A stretch of 64,000 bases of DNA from JAVBRD01 sp031548365 (lineage in GTDB: Bacteria > Bacillota > Clostridia > Christensenellales > UBA1750): the NCBI GenBank assembly GCA_031548365.1, contig JAVBRD010000001.1, positions 44,660 to 108,659 on the forward strand, written 5' to 3'. A program made the translations under genes and the position numbers. Below the pieces are notes generated by a model that was not told the origin of the DNA, searched no databases, and saw nothing but the letters and a program-made list of their open reading frames with translations. Shown in pieces: positions 53,457 through 61,998 of the stretch (its first letter is position 1; each line of letters starts with the position of its first letter).

Positions 53457-55379
53457 ATGTGGGCTCGCCATCACTCGCGCATGAAGTGCGATCGCGACCC
53501 AGTCGGCGCCGTTCCTGCAGGTGCCAAGGTGACACTTCGCCTATCGTGCCCGGCGGCGCAGCAAGTCGTGCTTCGTCTCTGGGAGACGCGTGGTGAGGTG
53601 CGCGTGGACATGCTCAAGCGGCCCGACGGAGATGTGTGGGAGACGGCGATTGACACATCTGGCGTGCCGCGCGTGCTGTGGTACTGGTTTGAGGTGTTTG
53701 GCAGAAACAGCGAACGACTGTTCTATTATGGAAACAACGCTCAGGATTTGGGCGGAGAAGGATCTGTTCGTCTCGCTGAGCCGCAGAGTTTCCAAATTAC
53801 GGTATACGATCCGGAGTTCGACGTTCCGGAGTGGCTCCGCGACGGTGTGATGGTGCAGATCATGGTCGACCGCTTCAACCGTAGCCCGGAGTGGCGCGAA
53901 CTCGTCGCGCGGCGCAGCAACATTCGCGTGCACGATGACTGGTACGAACCGCCCTACATTTATGCCGACGAACGGTCGGGCGACAATGTGGCCAATGATT
54001 TTTTCGGCGGAAACCTCAAGGGGATCACCGAAAAACTGCCGTACCTCAGTTCGATGGGCGCAACCGTGCTCTATCTCAACCCCATCTTCAAGGCGCATTC
54101 CAACCACAAGTACGATACCGGCGATTATGAGGTCATCGACCCCACATTCGGGGACGAGGAAGACTTCAGGGAGCTTTGTGCGGAGGCGAAAAAACTCGGC
54201 ATGCACATCATGCTCGACGGCGTTTTTTCGCACACGGGCGAAGACTCCAAGTACTTCAACCGCTACGGGCGATATGATTCCCTGGGAGCATACCAATCGA
54301 CGGAGTCCCCGTATTACAGCTGGTATTCTTTCAGGAAACATCCCGTCGATTACGAATGCTGGTGGGGCGTGCCTACGCTGCCCGAGGTGGTTGAGGAGAA
54401 CCCGGCGTACCTCAACTACATCGTCAGGGGGAAAGACGCGGTTGCCGCCAAATGGATTGAGCTTGGTGCGGATGGTTGGCGCTTGGATGTGGCGGATGAA
54501 CTTCCGGATGAGTTTTTGTTTGCGCTGAGGTCCAAGGTCAAGTCCGTTAACCCGAACGCCGCCATTATGGGCGAGGTTTGGGAGGACGCGTCTCACAAGG
54601 TCAGTTATGGAAAGATGAGGCCCTACCTGCTTGGTAAGCAGCTTGACAATGTGATGAACTATCCGCTTCGCGAAGCGCTTATCGGGTTTTTGACGGGCAC
54701 GATGACCTCTGTTGAGGCCGCGCGGCGCATCGAGACGCTGGGCGAAAACTACCCCAAGCCCGTGTTTTATTCGCTGATGAACCTCCTCGGCTCGCACGAC
54801 AGGCCGCGCCTTGTCAACGTCCTTTCCGGCGCGCAGCCACCGTTGGAGAACACGAAACACGTGCCGCTATCAGAGCAAGAAAGAGCGCTGGGACTCGCGC
54901 GCGCGAAGATGATGCTTCTGCTGGTGGCCTCACTGCCGGGTATGCCTTGCGTATATTACGGCGACGAGGCGGGCATGGAAGGCTGGCGTGATCCCTTTTG
55001 CCGCGGTACGTACCCTTGGGGACAGGAAGACACATCGCACCTCAGCTTTTTCAGAGAAGTGCTTTGGCATAGGAAACATGAAGCCACGTTGCGAACGGGT
55101 GACTTCAAGATCATCTCTGAAAACCCCGATGTACTGCATGTGATGCGGTGGATAGAAGGCGGAAAGGATGTCTTTGGGCGACCGGCGGATAATTCATTTG
55201 CGCGGTGCGTGGTCAACCGGAGTGCGAACGCAGTCGAGGTCGTGATGGCTGATGGGGGAATGCCAATGATTGTCGTTGGAAACGATCCGTCGCATGTCAC
55301 GCTGTCGCGCGGGATCGTTCAGGTGCTGATTCCTCCGGAAAGCGGCGCGCTATGGGTGAAGAAAACAGCGCGGGCATGA
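53457..55379 (+). CDS. GH13 alpha-glucan hydrolase (neopullulanase/cyclomaltodextrinase-like)
   Basis: 640 aa from the ATG at 53457 behind GGGAG. An N-terminal beta domain (DPVGAVPAGAKVTLRL, YWFEVFGRN) precedes the barrel: VQIMVDRFNRS, NDFFGGNLKGITEKLPYLSSMGATVLYLNPIFKAHSNHKYDTGDY, catalytic Asp in DGWRLDVADE (about 341), Glu in GEVWED (about 374), and Asp in GSHDRPR (about 448). PTFGDEEDFRELC and HIMLDGVFSHTG are the other GH13 regions. No signal peptide: it acts on intracellular glucan released by GlgP. Confidence 0.9.
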   Translation: MWARHHSRMKCDRDPVGAVPAGAKVTLRLSCPAAQQVVLRLWETRGEVRVDMLKRPDGDVWETAIDTSGVPRVLWYWFEVFGRNSERLFYYGNNAQDLGGEGSVRLAEPQSFQITVYDPEFDVPEWLRDGVMVQIMVDRFNRSPEWRELVARRSNIRVHDDWYEPPYIYADERSGDNVANDFFGGNLKGITEKLPYLSSMGATVLYLNPIFKAHSNHKYDTGDYEVIDPTFGDEEDFRELCAEAKKLGMHIMLDGVFSHTGEDSKYFNRYGRYDSLGAYQSTESPYYSWYSFRKHPVDYECWWGVPTLPEVVEENPAYLNYIVRGKDAVAAKWIELGADGWRLDVADELPDEFLFALRSKVKSVNPNAAIMGEVWEDASHKVSYGKMRPYLLGKQLDNVMNYPLREALIGFLTGTMTSVEAARRIETLGENYPKPVFYSLMNLLGSHDRPRLVNVLSGAQPPLENTKHVPLSEQERALGLARAKMMLLLVASLPGMPCVYYGDEAGMEGWRDPFCRGTYPWGQEDTSHLSFFREVLWHRKHEATLRTGDFKIISENPDVLHVMRWIEGGKDVFGRPADNSFARCVVNRSANAVEVVMADGGMPMIVVGNDPSHVTLSRGIVQVLIPPESGALWVKKTARA

Positions 55380-55387
55380 AAGTTTGT

Positions 55388-55416
55388 TTGACACAGGCAT
55401 TTAGCGGGTAAAGTTA
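55388..55416 (+). promoter_or_regulatory. Promoter of the DUF1858-rubredoxin-Fdp operon
   Basis: Perfect TTGACA (55388-55393), then a weak -10 (AAGTTA at 55411-55416, 17-base spacer). Confidence 0.5.
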
Positions 55417-55437
55417 AATCAAGAAGGAGTGTTTCAC

Positions 55438-55653
55438 ATGAGCGTAATTACGAAAGAAATGACCATCGGTGAAGTGTTGCAGATGGATCGCGGCACAGCG
55501 AGGGTTTTCATGCAATCGGGCATGCATTGCCTTGGCTGCCCTCACTCGCAGATGGAGAGCATTGAAGAAGCTGGCATGGTGCACGGCATTGACGTAGAAG
55601 TCCTGATCAAGCAGCTCAATGAGCACATCGCAGCTGCAGCAGACACGAAATAG
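55438..55653 (+). CDS. DUF1858 redox-disulfide domain protein
   Basis: 71 aa, ATG at 55438 behind AAGGAG. MTIGEVLQMDRGTARVFMQSGMHCLGCPHSQMESIEEAGMVHGIDVEVLIKQLNEHI is the DUF1858 domain, with the CxxCP pair (CLGCP) that is thought to act in redox transfer, often with hybrid cluster proteins. It leads an operon with rubredoxin and flavodiiron protein. Confidence 0.88.
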   Translation: MSVITKEMTIGEVLQMDRGTARVFMQSGMHCLGCPHSQMESIEEAGMVHGIDVEVLIKQLNEHIAAAADTK

Positions 55654-55665
55654 GGAGGTATTGTA

Positions 55666-55821
55666 GTGAAGAAATACGCTTGTCCGTGTGGTTACGTTTA
55701 TGATCCCGCGCTTGGCGATCCGGACAACGGCGTCAAGCCCGGTACCCCTTTTGATCAACTGCCCGATGATTGGTGCTGCCCCACGTGTGGCGCGCCCAAA
55801 GACGCTTTCGAGGAGGTATAG
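55666..55821 (+). CDS. Rubredoxin with a CxC first half-site
   Basis: 51 aa from a GTG at 55666 behind GGGAGG; too short for most gene finders. MKKYACPCGYVYDPALGDPD and DWCCPTCGAPKDAFEEV are a rubredoxin. The usual first pair CxxCG reads Cys6-Pro-Cys8-Gly, one residue short, while the second, CCPTCG, has an extra Cys37 beside Cys38/Cys41. It probably passes electrons to the flavodiiron protein that follows by 2 bases. Confidence 0.85.
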   Translation: MKKYACPCGYVYDPALGDPDNGVKPGTPFDQLPDDWCCPTCGAPKDAFEEV

Positions 55822-55823
55822 GC

Positions 55824-57038
55824 TTGCCGTTTCAAGCGACGAAGCTTCGTGACGGTTTGTGGTGGGTCGGGGCGCTGAACCCCGACCTTCGCGTATTTGA
55901 CGTTGTGATGCGCACCGAAACCGGGACGAGTTACAATGCGTACCTGATCAGGGGGGCTGAAAAGACCGCGCTCATTGAAAGCGTAAAGGGTGGCTTTGGC
56001 GATGAAGCGCTTGATCGAGTTTCCTCAGTGTGTGATCCCGCTGAGGTCGACTACGTTGTGTGCAACCACACCGAACCTGATCACTCCGGCTCAATAGCGC
56101 AAATCCTTGCGGCGTGCCCGCGCGCTACGGTCGTCTCTACCAGAGCGGGGGCAATGGTCATCAAGGCTTTGCTTGGCAGAGAGTTTCCATCCAGGATCGT
56201 AAAGGGCGGGGAAACGATTGATCTGGGGGGTGTGACGCTATCTTTCGTTGATGCGCCCTTCCTGCATTGGCCGGACAGCATGTTCACGTTTGTGCCGGAA
56301 ATGAAGACCCTCTTTTCGTGTGATGTCTTCGGTTTTCACCACACCGTGCCTGAAATTTTTGCGGACCTATCACGTGATGATCTCCAGGAATCCAAGAAGT
56401 ATTATTTTGATGTCATATTTGCCCCGTTTAAAAAGTATGTTTTGGAGGCAATCGCGCGGATCAGGCTCGTAGAGATAGAGATGATCTGTCCAAGTCATGG
56501 CCCAGTGTATCGTCAGGATGCGTGGAAGGTCGTGGACGAGTACGCGACTTGGGCAAAGCCGGCGTCGGCCGGCATGTCAAAGCGCGCGCTGATTGCTTAT
56601 GTTTCGTGCTATGGCATGACCCGCATGATTGCGGAAGCCCTTGCGGCCGGGCTTGCAGAGGCTGGGATATCTTCTGATGTTGTCGATGTTTCGGAGGATC
56701 TTGGTCGCGCAGTAGCACTCTGTGAAACAGCGGATGCAATCCTTGTGGGTTCTCCAACGCTTAACCGAGACGTGCTGCCTCCTGTCTGGCAGTTTCTGAC
56801 GTCACTGTCAGCGATCACAATGCGCGGAAGGCCTTGCGGTGCTTTTGGTTCGTATGGTTGGAGCGGAGAAGCGGTGAAGATGATAGAAGATCGCATGAAG
56901 TCGATCGGAATGAAGCCTACCGAGCTGAACAGCCGAGTTAACATGAAGCCGCATGAGTCCGACATTGAGACGATCAAGCAGGCCGCAAGAAACTTTGGAC
57001 AAGAGTTGCGAGCTAGCAGGCAATCGAGAGGAGCATAG
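55824..57038 (+). CDS. A-type flavoprotein (flavo-diiron O2/NO reductase)
   Basis: 404 aa from a TTG at 55824 with AGGAGG seven bases before. N-terminal metallo-beta-lactamase-like domain with the diiron ligands HTEPDH, the His/Asp of FLHWPDS and SCDVFG, and PSHGPVY; C-terminal flavodoxin domain (ALIAYVSCYGMTRMIAEALAAGL, GSPTLNRD, FGSYGWSGEAVK). It reduces O2 or NO using rubredoxin electrons. Its stop lies in the loop of a terminator. Confidence 0.95.
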   Translation: MPFQATKLRDGLWWVGALNPDLRVFDVVMRTETGTSYNAYLIRGAEKTALIESVKGGFGDEALDRVSSVCDPAEVDYVVCNHTEPDHSGSIAQILAACPRATVVSTRAGAMVIKALLGREFPSRIVKGGETIDLGGVTLSFVDAPFLHWPDSMFTFVPEMKTLFSCDVFGFHHTVPEIFADLSRDDLQESKKYYFDVIFAPFKKYVLEAIARIRLVEIEMICPSHGPVYRQDAWKVVDEYATWAKPASAGMSKRALIAYVSCYGMTRMIAEALAAGLAEAGISSDVVDVSEDLGRAVALCETADAILVGSPTLNRDVLPPVWQFLTSLSAITMRGRPCGAFGSYGWSGEAVKMIEDRMKSIGMKPTELNSRVNMKPHESDIETIKQAARNFGQELRASRQSRGA

Positions 57039-57051
57039 CCTCCTCTTTTTT
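57027..57051 (+). terminator. Rho-independent terminator overlapping the flavodiiron stop
   Basis: AGAGGAG/CTCCTCT (57027-57033 with 57040-57046), 6-base loop containing the TAG stop, then TTTTTT. The T-run ends at the first base of the parS-like site. Confidence 0.8.
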
Positions 57052-57066
57052 GTTCCACGTGAAACT
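57051..57066. promoter_or_regulatory. parS-like centromere site upstream of parA
   Basis: TGTTCCACGTGAAACT matches the 16-bp parS consensus TGTTCCACGTGAAACA at 15 positions. It sits 72 bases before parA. ParB is expected to bind and spread from it. Confidence 0.85.
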
Positions 57067-57088
57067 TTCATTTTTTTCATCTTTCGTT

Positions 57089-57094
57089 TATAAT
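57089..57094 (+). promoter_or_regulatory. parAB promoter -10
   Basis: Perfect TATAAT, 44 bases before the parA ATG; the -35 region (TTTCAT, 57066-57071) abuts the parS-like site, so ParB binding could affect transcription. Confidence 0.55.
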
Positions 57095-57137
57095 GTGAGG
57101 TATTCGCGCGGTGTTTCCCGCGCTGAGGAGGGGCGCA

Positions 57138-57905
57138 ATGTCCGATATCATTGCAATAGCCAATCAAAAGGGGGGCGTGGGCAAGACCACGACCGCCATT
57201 AATTTGAGCGCGTGTCTTGCTGCTGAAGGCAAAAAAGTGCTGCTGATCGATCTTGATCCCCAGGCGAACGCGTCGAGTGGGCTTGGTATTGGCCAATCGA
57301 GTTCACTCAAGTCAGTCTATGACGTCCTGATCGAGGAAAGCAAACTTGAGGATGTTGTTCGCTCTTCGCCGGTGGAAGGGCTGTGGCTCATCCCGTCCTC
57401 TGTATCGCTTGCGGCCGCGGAGGTGGAACTGATCGGCGTGAGTGCGCGTGAGCGCGTTTTGAAGGGCGCGCTTTTGCAGTTCAAGCTTGACTATGACTAC
57501 GTTCTCATTGACTGCCCGCCTTCACTTGGATTGCTGACCATCAATGCTCTGACGGCTGCGGACAGTGTTCTCGTTCCGATACAGTGCGAGTATTTCGCGC
57601 TTGAAGGACTGACACAGCTCATGAACACAATACGTTTGGTTAAGAGGAATTATAACGCCCAGCTGGACATCAAGGGGGTTGTGCTCACCATGTTTGATGG
57701 CAGAACCAAACTCGGCGAGCAGGTTGTTGAGGAAGTCCGAAAATACTTCAAGAACAAGGTGTATACGACGATTGTCCCGCGCAACGTGCGGCTGAGCGAA
57801 GCACCAAGCCACGGCGTGCCGATCCATCAATACGATAACCGCAGCACGGGTGCGATGGCCTACCAGCGGCTTGCCCGGGAAGTCATGGGGGTGCAGGAGA
57901 TATGA
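57138..57905 (+). CDS. parA: Chromosome partitioning ATPase ParA/Soj
   Basis: 255 aa from an ATG at 57138 behind GAGGAGG. The deviant Walker A KGGVGKTT (N-terminal IIAIANQKGGVGKTTTAINLSA), VLLIDLDPQANAS, and DYVLIDCPPSLGLLTINAL are the ParA hallmarks. It drives origin segregation with ParB and can affect DnaA. It has the short N-terminus of chromosomal Soj (no extra DNA-binding domain). It overlaps parB by ATGA. Confidence 0.95.
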   Translation: MSDIIAIANQKGGVGKTTTAINLSACLAAEGKKVLLIDLDPQANASSGLGIGQSSSLKSVYDVLIEESKLEDVVRSSPVEGLWLIPSSVSLAAAEVELIGVSARERVLKGALLQFKLDYDYVLIDCPPSLGLLTINALTAADSVLVPIQCEYFALEGLTQLMNTIRLVKRNYNAQLDIKGVVLTMFDGRTKLGEQVVEEVRKYFKNKVYTTIVPRNVRLSEAPSHGVPIHQYDNRSTGAMAYQRLAREVMGVQEI

Positions 57906-58810
57906 AGAAGAGTGGCCTTGGAAGAGGGCTTGGCGCCTTCTTTGATGAGACGAACGAAGTGGTAGGGGAGAGCGTCATCGAAATACCGATCGACGAAATC
58001 GATCCTGATCTGTCGCAACCTCGTAAGAGGTTTGCGCAGGAACCGCTGGAACAGTTGGCGGCGTCCATCCGTTCAGTGGGCGTACTGCAGCCCATCTTGG
58101 TGTACGCGAAAGAAGGCCGCTATACGATCATTGCAGGCGAGCGGCGATGGCGCTCCTCGCGCCTTGCGGGGATGTCCACGATACCGGCGATTGTGCGCGA
58201 CATTGACCATGTTCGGCGCATGGAGATCGCCCTGATCGAAAATCTACAGAGAGAGGACTTGAACCCCCTCGAAGAGGCGGCCGGCATACATAGACTCATG
58301 GAGGATTGCGGTTTGACGCAGCAGGCGGTGGCCGATCGCCTGGGAAAGAGCCGCTCGGCGGTAGCGAATACTCTTCGTCTTCTCGACATGCCGCCGGTTA
58401 TACAAGAGCTGCTTCGTGAAGGACGAATTTCCGCGGGACACGCGAGGGCCGCAGCCATGTCCGAAGGCGTGCAGGCTCAGGAGAAGATCGCATACATGGC
58501 TGCTGAAGGCAATTGGTCTGTGCGGCAAACGGAAGATGCCGCGCGCAAGGGTGTAAAAACAGGTGTCGCGGATATTGAGACATCCTTGTCGGTTCAAGTA
58601 GCGCCGGAAGTGCGTGAGTTTCTTGAGCGATTCTCACAGCTGTTCGGCACAAAAGTCTATATGAAGTCGACGCGCGATGGTTACGGCCAGGTTGTCCTGC
58701 CATATCAGGGTATGGCTGATCTTGAACGCTTTGATGATGTGCTGCAGCTGATTATTCATGCAATGAATGAAAAACAGTGCGCGTCGAGTGACGCACACTG
58801 TCTCACGTGA
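57902..58810 (+). CDS. parB: Chromosome partitioning protein ParB/Spo0J
   Basis: 302 aa. GLGRGLGAFF N-terminal ParA-binding motif; ParB/Srx CTPase domain with PRKRF, GVLQPILV, IIAGERRWRSSRLAG and IENLQREDLNPLEEA; helix-turn-helix TQQAVADRLGKSRSAVANTLRLL; C-terminal dimer domain. It binds parS and loads as a CTP clamp. Its stop codon is inside a second parS-like site. Confidence 0.95.
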   Translation: MKKSGLGRGLGAFFDETNEVVGESVIEIPIDEIDPDLSQPRKRFAQEPLEQLAASIRSVGVLQPILVYAKEGRYTIIAGERRWRSSRLAGMSTIPAIVRDIDHVRRMEIALIENLQREDLNPLEEAAGIHRLMEDCGLTQQAVADRLGKSRSAVANTLRLLDMPPVIQELLREGRISAGHARAAAMSEGVQAQEKIAYMAAEGNWSVRQTEDAARKGVKTGVADIETSLSVQVAPEVREFLERFSQLFGTKVYMKSTRDGYGQVVLPYQGMADLERFDDVLQLIIHAMNEKQCASSDAHCLT

Positions 58811-58814
58811 AACA
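58799..58814. promoter_or_regulatory. Second parS-like site at the end of parB
   Basis: TGTCTCACGTGAAACA matches TGTTTCACGTGAAACA at 15 of 16 positions (14 of 16 to the TGTTCC form). The parB stop (TGA, 58808-58810) lies within it. Confidence 0.75.
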
Positions 58815-58823
58815 ATCAGATGG

Positions 58824-59900
58824 CTATTTTGTTTCCACCAAATCGTATTTTTGAGAGCCAAGTCCGCACGCCTGGAGTTTATCGAGCTGAACAAAGGGGT
58901 TCTTCCCGTGAAGCCGCTCGAACAAATGCCCTGATTTGCCCATAACATACCCCTCCGGCGCGCCTGACGGGATGAAGCTCTCAGTTTTGATCATATCGAG
59001 GCAGGATCGCTCAATTGCCACGATGTCACTGGAAGCAACGATCCCGATGTCAGGAACCAGCGCGGGCGTCGACAATCCCCAGCAATCACACAGCGCGGTG
59101 ATGTTGGTCATGAAGTTGATATAGTACACATGGTCGAGGTCGAACGCCTTGAGCACTTCTGATGTGCAAAGTGCCATGCCGGTTTGGAAATCGTCAAATG
59201 CGGAGTCGTTCATGGTGATCGCACCGGTCGGGCAGACCTTAACGCAATGCTGACAGAACGTGCAATGATGGAAATTGATGGTGTATTCGTCGTCCTCGAA
59301 ATAGTTCGCATCATGGTTGCATGAGCTGACGCACAACTCGCAGTGTGTGCACTTTTCCTTGTCCCAGCTGATGCCGCCTTCGAGGTTGTGGATCTGAGAG
59401 CGCGTGCGATCCGTCACACAGCCCATTGCGATGTTCTTGCATGCGCCGCCGTATCCGCACGAGCCATGGCCTTTGACGTGCGATAGGTCGATCATGTAGT
59501 CTGCGTCGTGGATGTGTCCCCCGACATCAACGTTCTTGAAGTTTTTATAGTCCACATCGCGCGGGTAGAAGTACTTTCCGAGCAGGCCGCACACGTCCAC
59601 AATGGGGCATCCGAGGTACTCCTCGGTATAGCCGCGAACGCGCGCGTCTCGGACGGACTGATCAGTGATGAAGGGTTTTCCGCCCAAGGCTTTGACATGA
59701 TCCACCAGAATTTTGACAAAAAGCGGGTGAATCGTCGTGAACCCGATGGCTCTGCCGACGTGCATTTTGATGGCGACGCTCTTGCCTTTCATCTTCGACA
59801 GGTCAATTTGACTGAGCATACGCCCGAACTTGGAAGGTAATGTTGCGCTCTTGTCGTATTTATCATAAGCGACCGAAGCAAAATGGACGGTTGACAGCAT
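58824..59900 (-). CDS. DUF362 protein with two 4Fe-4S clusters
   Basis: 358 aa from an ATG at 59900 behind AAGGAG. VAIKMHVGRAIGFTTIHP and DQSVRDARVRG start the DUF362 domain; DLSHVKGHGSCGYGGACKNIAMGC follows. A two-cluster ferredoxin insert CTHCELCVSSCNH and CTFCQHCVKVCP sits at about 195-240. Such proteins are suspected redox enzymes. Convergent with parB, with its own promoter. Confidence 0.88.
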   Translation of the reverse strand: MLSTVHFASVAYDKYDKSATLPSKFGRMLSQIDLSKMKGKSVAIKMHVGRAIGFTTIHPLFVKILVDHVKALGGKPFITDQSVRDARVRGYTEEYLGCPIVDVCGLLGKYFYPRDVDYKNFKNVDVGGHIHDADYMIDLSHVKGHGSCGYGGACKNIAMGCVTDRTRSQIHNLEGGISWDKEKCTHCELCVSSCNHDANYFEDDEYTINFHHCTFCQHCVKVCPTGAITMNDSAFDDFQTGMALCTSEVLKAFDLDHVYYINFMTNITALCDCWGLSTPALVPDIGIVASSDIVAIERSCLDMIKTESFIPSGAPEGYVMGKSGHLFERLHGKNPFVQLDKLQACGLGSQKYDLVETK

Positions 59901-59929
59901 GACATCAGCTCCTTGTAGTTCCTTCTGAC

Positions 59930-59935
59930 ATTATA
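59930..59935 (-). promoter_or_regulatory. Extended -10 promoter of the DUF362 gene
   Basis: Minus strand TGCTATAAT: TG before a perfect TATAAT, about 30 bases upstream of the ATG; -35 weak. Confidence 0.5.
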
Positions 59936-59969
59936 GCAGTCTTGGCCTGCAAAGAAAAGGAGGCGTGCC

Positions 59970-61184
59970 ATGAGCGCGCGACTCATCACCGAAAAAGAGA
60001 TACTCGATGCGAGAAAGATCCCGACGCTTGCATTTCTGGGCACAAGCACATTTGAAGAGCTTAAGCCTGAGATGCACGAGCGCTACAAAACCAGGGTGGC
60101 CGGCTCTTTTGACGAGGAGGGCCGCCTGAATGCTGTAGCGACCAACCTCGCGCTCAACATGATGCTCGACGGACGAGCCGTTCCGTGCGGCGGCATCGCG
60201 AGTGTCGCGTCGCGCGCGGAAATGCGCGGGCGCGGCAACGTGCGCGAGATCCTGACCTACTGGCTAAGGGACATGCTGGCCAATCACTGGCCACTGACAT
60301 ATCTATACCCGTTTTCTTATGAGTTTTACAGAAAATTCGGCTACGAGCTGTGCTGTCAGGAGACGCGTGTCAAGGACGCAGGTCTGGAAATGATCGTTCC
60401 CTTCAAGCAAAGTCTCCGGGTGGTCATGTATGAGCCGGGGATGCCGAAGGAGACGGAGTTCTCTCTCGGAATCCGCGCGTGCTATGAGCGCTTTGTTGCC
60501 GGTCAGAACGTAGCGCTCAAGCGGGCCGACGCGCATTGGGAAAAATTGTTCCTCAACCCGTACGAGAGTCGCGCGTACCTTTACGCGGCGCTTGACTCGG
60601 CGGGAAATATCTGTGGATACGCCGCCGTCAAGCTTCAGCCGCACGAGTTCCTGTCATCCCACGAATTCATGAAGCATGCGGTGCTCTACGAGCTGGCATA
60701 CGAAAACCGCGCAGCGCTTGAGTCCTTGCTTGCCGTCATCCGCTCCCTGGGTGCGCAGATCAGCAAAATAAACATCATTTTGCCGCCGGGCGTGCTGCCG
60801 GAGGCAATCTTGTCCCCGTATCGCGACGTGCGCCTCGACATCGCCTCAGTCGGCATGGGCCGTGTTGTGGACGTTCCGGCCGCGCTCCATGGACTGCGCG
60901 CCGGAACGGACTCCGGTTCGCTGACCATTCGCCCCGTGGACGGCATACTGCCCGAAAACGACCGCACCTTCCGAGTGAAATGGACGGACGCGCGCGTTTG
61001 CGATGTCCAAGAGACCGGGGACGCGCCCGACTTGACCGCGCCTATCGGCCGTCTGACGCAGCTCGTGTTCGGGTTCCGATCCGCGCGCGACCTCGCGATG
61101 TGCGCGGATGTTGTCATGACGGACATTGCCCGCGCGCAACAGCTATTTCCCGGGAAAACAACCATGATGTGGGATCATTTTTAG
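59970..61184 (+). CDS. Eis-like GNAT N-acetyltransferase
   Basis: 404 aa, ATG behind AAAGGAGG. The first GNAT domain has GGIASVASRAEMRGRGNVREILTYWL (acetyl-CoA loop), LYPFSYEFYRKFGYE. A second, degenerate GNAT domain and a C-terminal SCP2-like domain (LTIRPVDG, RLTQLVFGFRSA) complete the Eis architecture. Eis enzymes acetylate amines, including some aminoglycosides. The natural substrate is not identifiable. Gene 13 bases before the Cof phosphatase. Confidence 0.88.
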   Translation: MSARLITEKEILDARKIPTLAFLGTSTFEELKPEMHERYKTRVAGSFDEEGRLNAVATNLALNMMLDGRAVPCGGIASVASRAEMRGRGNVREILTYWLRDMLANHWPLTYLYPFSYEFYRKFGYELCCQETRVKDAGLEMIVPFKQSLRVVMYEPGMPKETEFSLGIRACYERFVAGQNVALKRADAHWEKLFLNPYESRAYLYAALDSAGNICGYAAVKLQPHEFLSSHEFMKHAVLYELAYENRAALESLLAVIRSLGAQISKINIILPPGVLPEAILSPYRDVRLDIASVGMGRVVDVPAALHGLRAGTDSGSLTIRPVDGILPENDRTFRVKWTDARVCDVQETGDAPDLTAPIGRLTQLVFGFRSARDLAMCADVVMTDIARAQQLFPGKTTMMWDHF

Positions 61185-61197
61185 TGGAGCGGAATAG

Positions 61198-61998
61198 ATG
61201 ATCAAATTGATTGCCATGGATATGGACGGTACGCTGCTCCAGCCTGACCACACGATCGCCCGGGCTGAGGCGGATGCCATTCGCGACGCTCAGACGCAAG
61301 GGATCACTTGCGTGATCGCCACCGGGCGCATGTTACCTTCGGCGCTGCCTTACGCGGAGCAGCTGGGCATGCGCGGCCCGATCATGTGCTGCAACGGCGC
61401 GCACGTCGCGATGTGCGAGACGCGGGAAACGGTCTTCATGAGCGCGATGGATGCGTCACAGGCCGTGGCGGTGACGCGTTGGGCGGACGCGCGCGGGCTT
61501 TACGTGCAGACCTACCAACCCGAGATGTACTATTTTAAAGAACCATGCTCGTACAGCGACGATTACGCGATCAGCTCGGGTGTTGTCGGTCAGACCGCGC
61601 CAAGCTGGCCGATGGACGTTGAAGCAATCAAGATGCTTTTCGTCGCTCCGCCCTCTGAGATCCAGCGGGTGCTCCCGCAGCTAAGAGATGAATTTCCCGG
61701 CCTGTCGCTGGTCTGTTCCGTGCCCAAGTTCATCGAGGTCACGAGCAAGGCCGCCAACAAGGGCGCGGCACTCGCGGCACTTGCGGAGCGCATGGGGATT
61801 AAGCGCGAAGAGGTCATGGCCATCGGGGACAGCGGCAATGACGAACCCATGCTTTCCTGGGCGGAACACTCTGTCGCGATGGGGAACGCCACGCCGGACA
61901 TCCTGGCGCTTTGCCGGTATAAGGCGCGCTCCAACGCGGACAATGGCGTGGCGCACGCGATACGGAGCATCGCGCTGTGCGTGGAGGGGAACCTATGA
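61198..61998 (+). CDS. Cof-type HAD-IIB phosphatase
   Basis: 266 aa. LIAMDMDGTLL is HAD motif I, CVIATGR motif II, NKGAALAALAERMGI motif III (Lys) and MAIGDSGNDEPMLSWAEHSVAMGNA motif IV, with a C2-type cap between. These enzymes dephosphorylate sugar phosphates, flavin precursors or other small molecules. The stop overlaps the hprK ATG (ATGA). Confidence 0.92.
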   Translation: MIKLIAMDMDGTLLQPDHTIARAEADAIRDAQTQGITCVIATGRMLPSALPYAEQLGMRGPIMCCNGAHVAMCETRETVFMSAMDASQAVAVTRWADARGLYVQTYQPEMYYFKEPCSYSDDYAISSGVVGQTAPSWPMDVEAIKMLFVAPPSEIQRVLPQLRDEFPGLSLVCSVPKFIEVTSKAANKGAALAALAERMGIKREEVMAIGDSGNDEPMLSWAEHSVAMGNATPDILALCRYKARSNADNGVAHAIRSIALCVEGNL

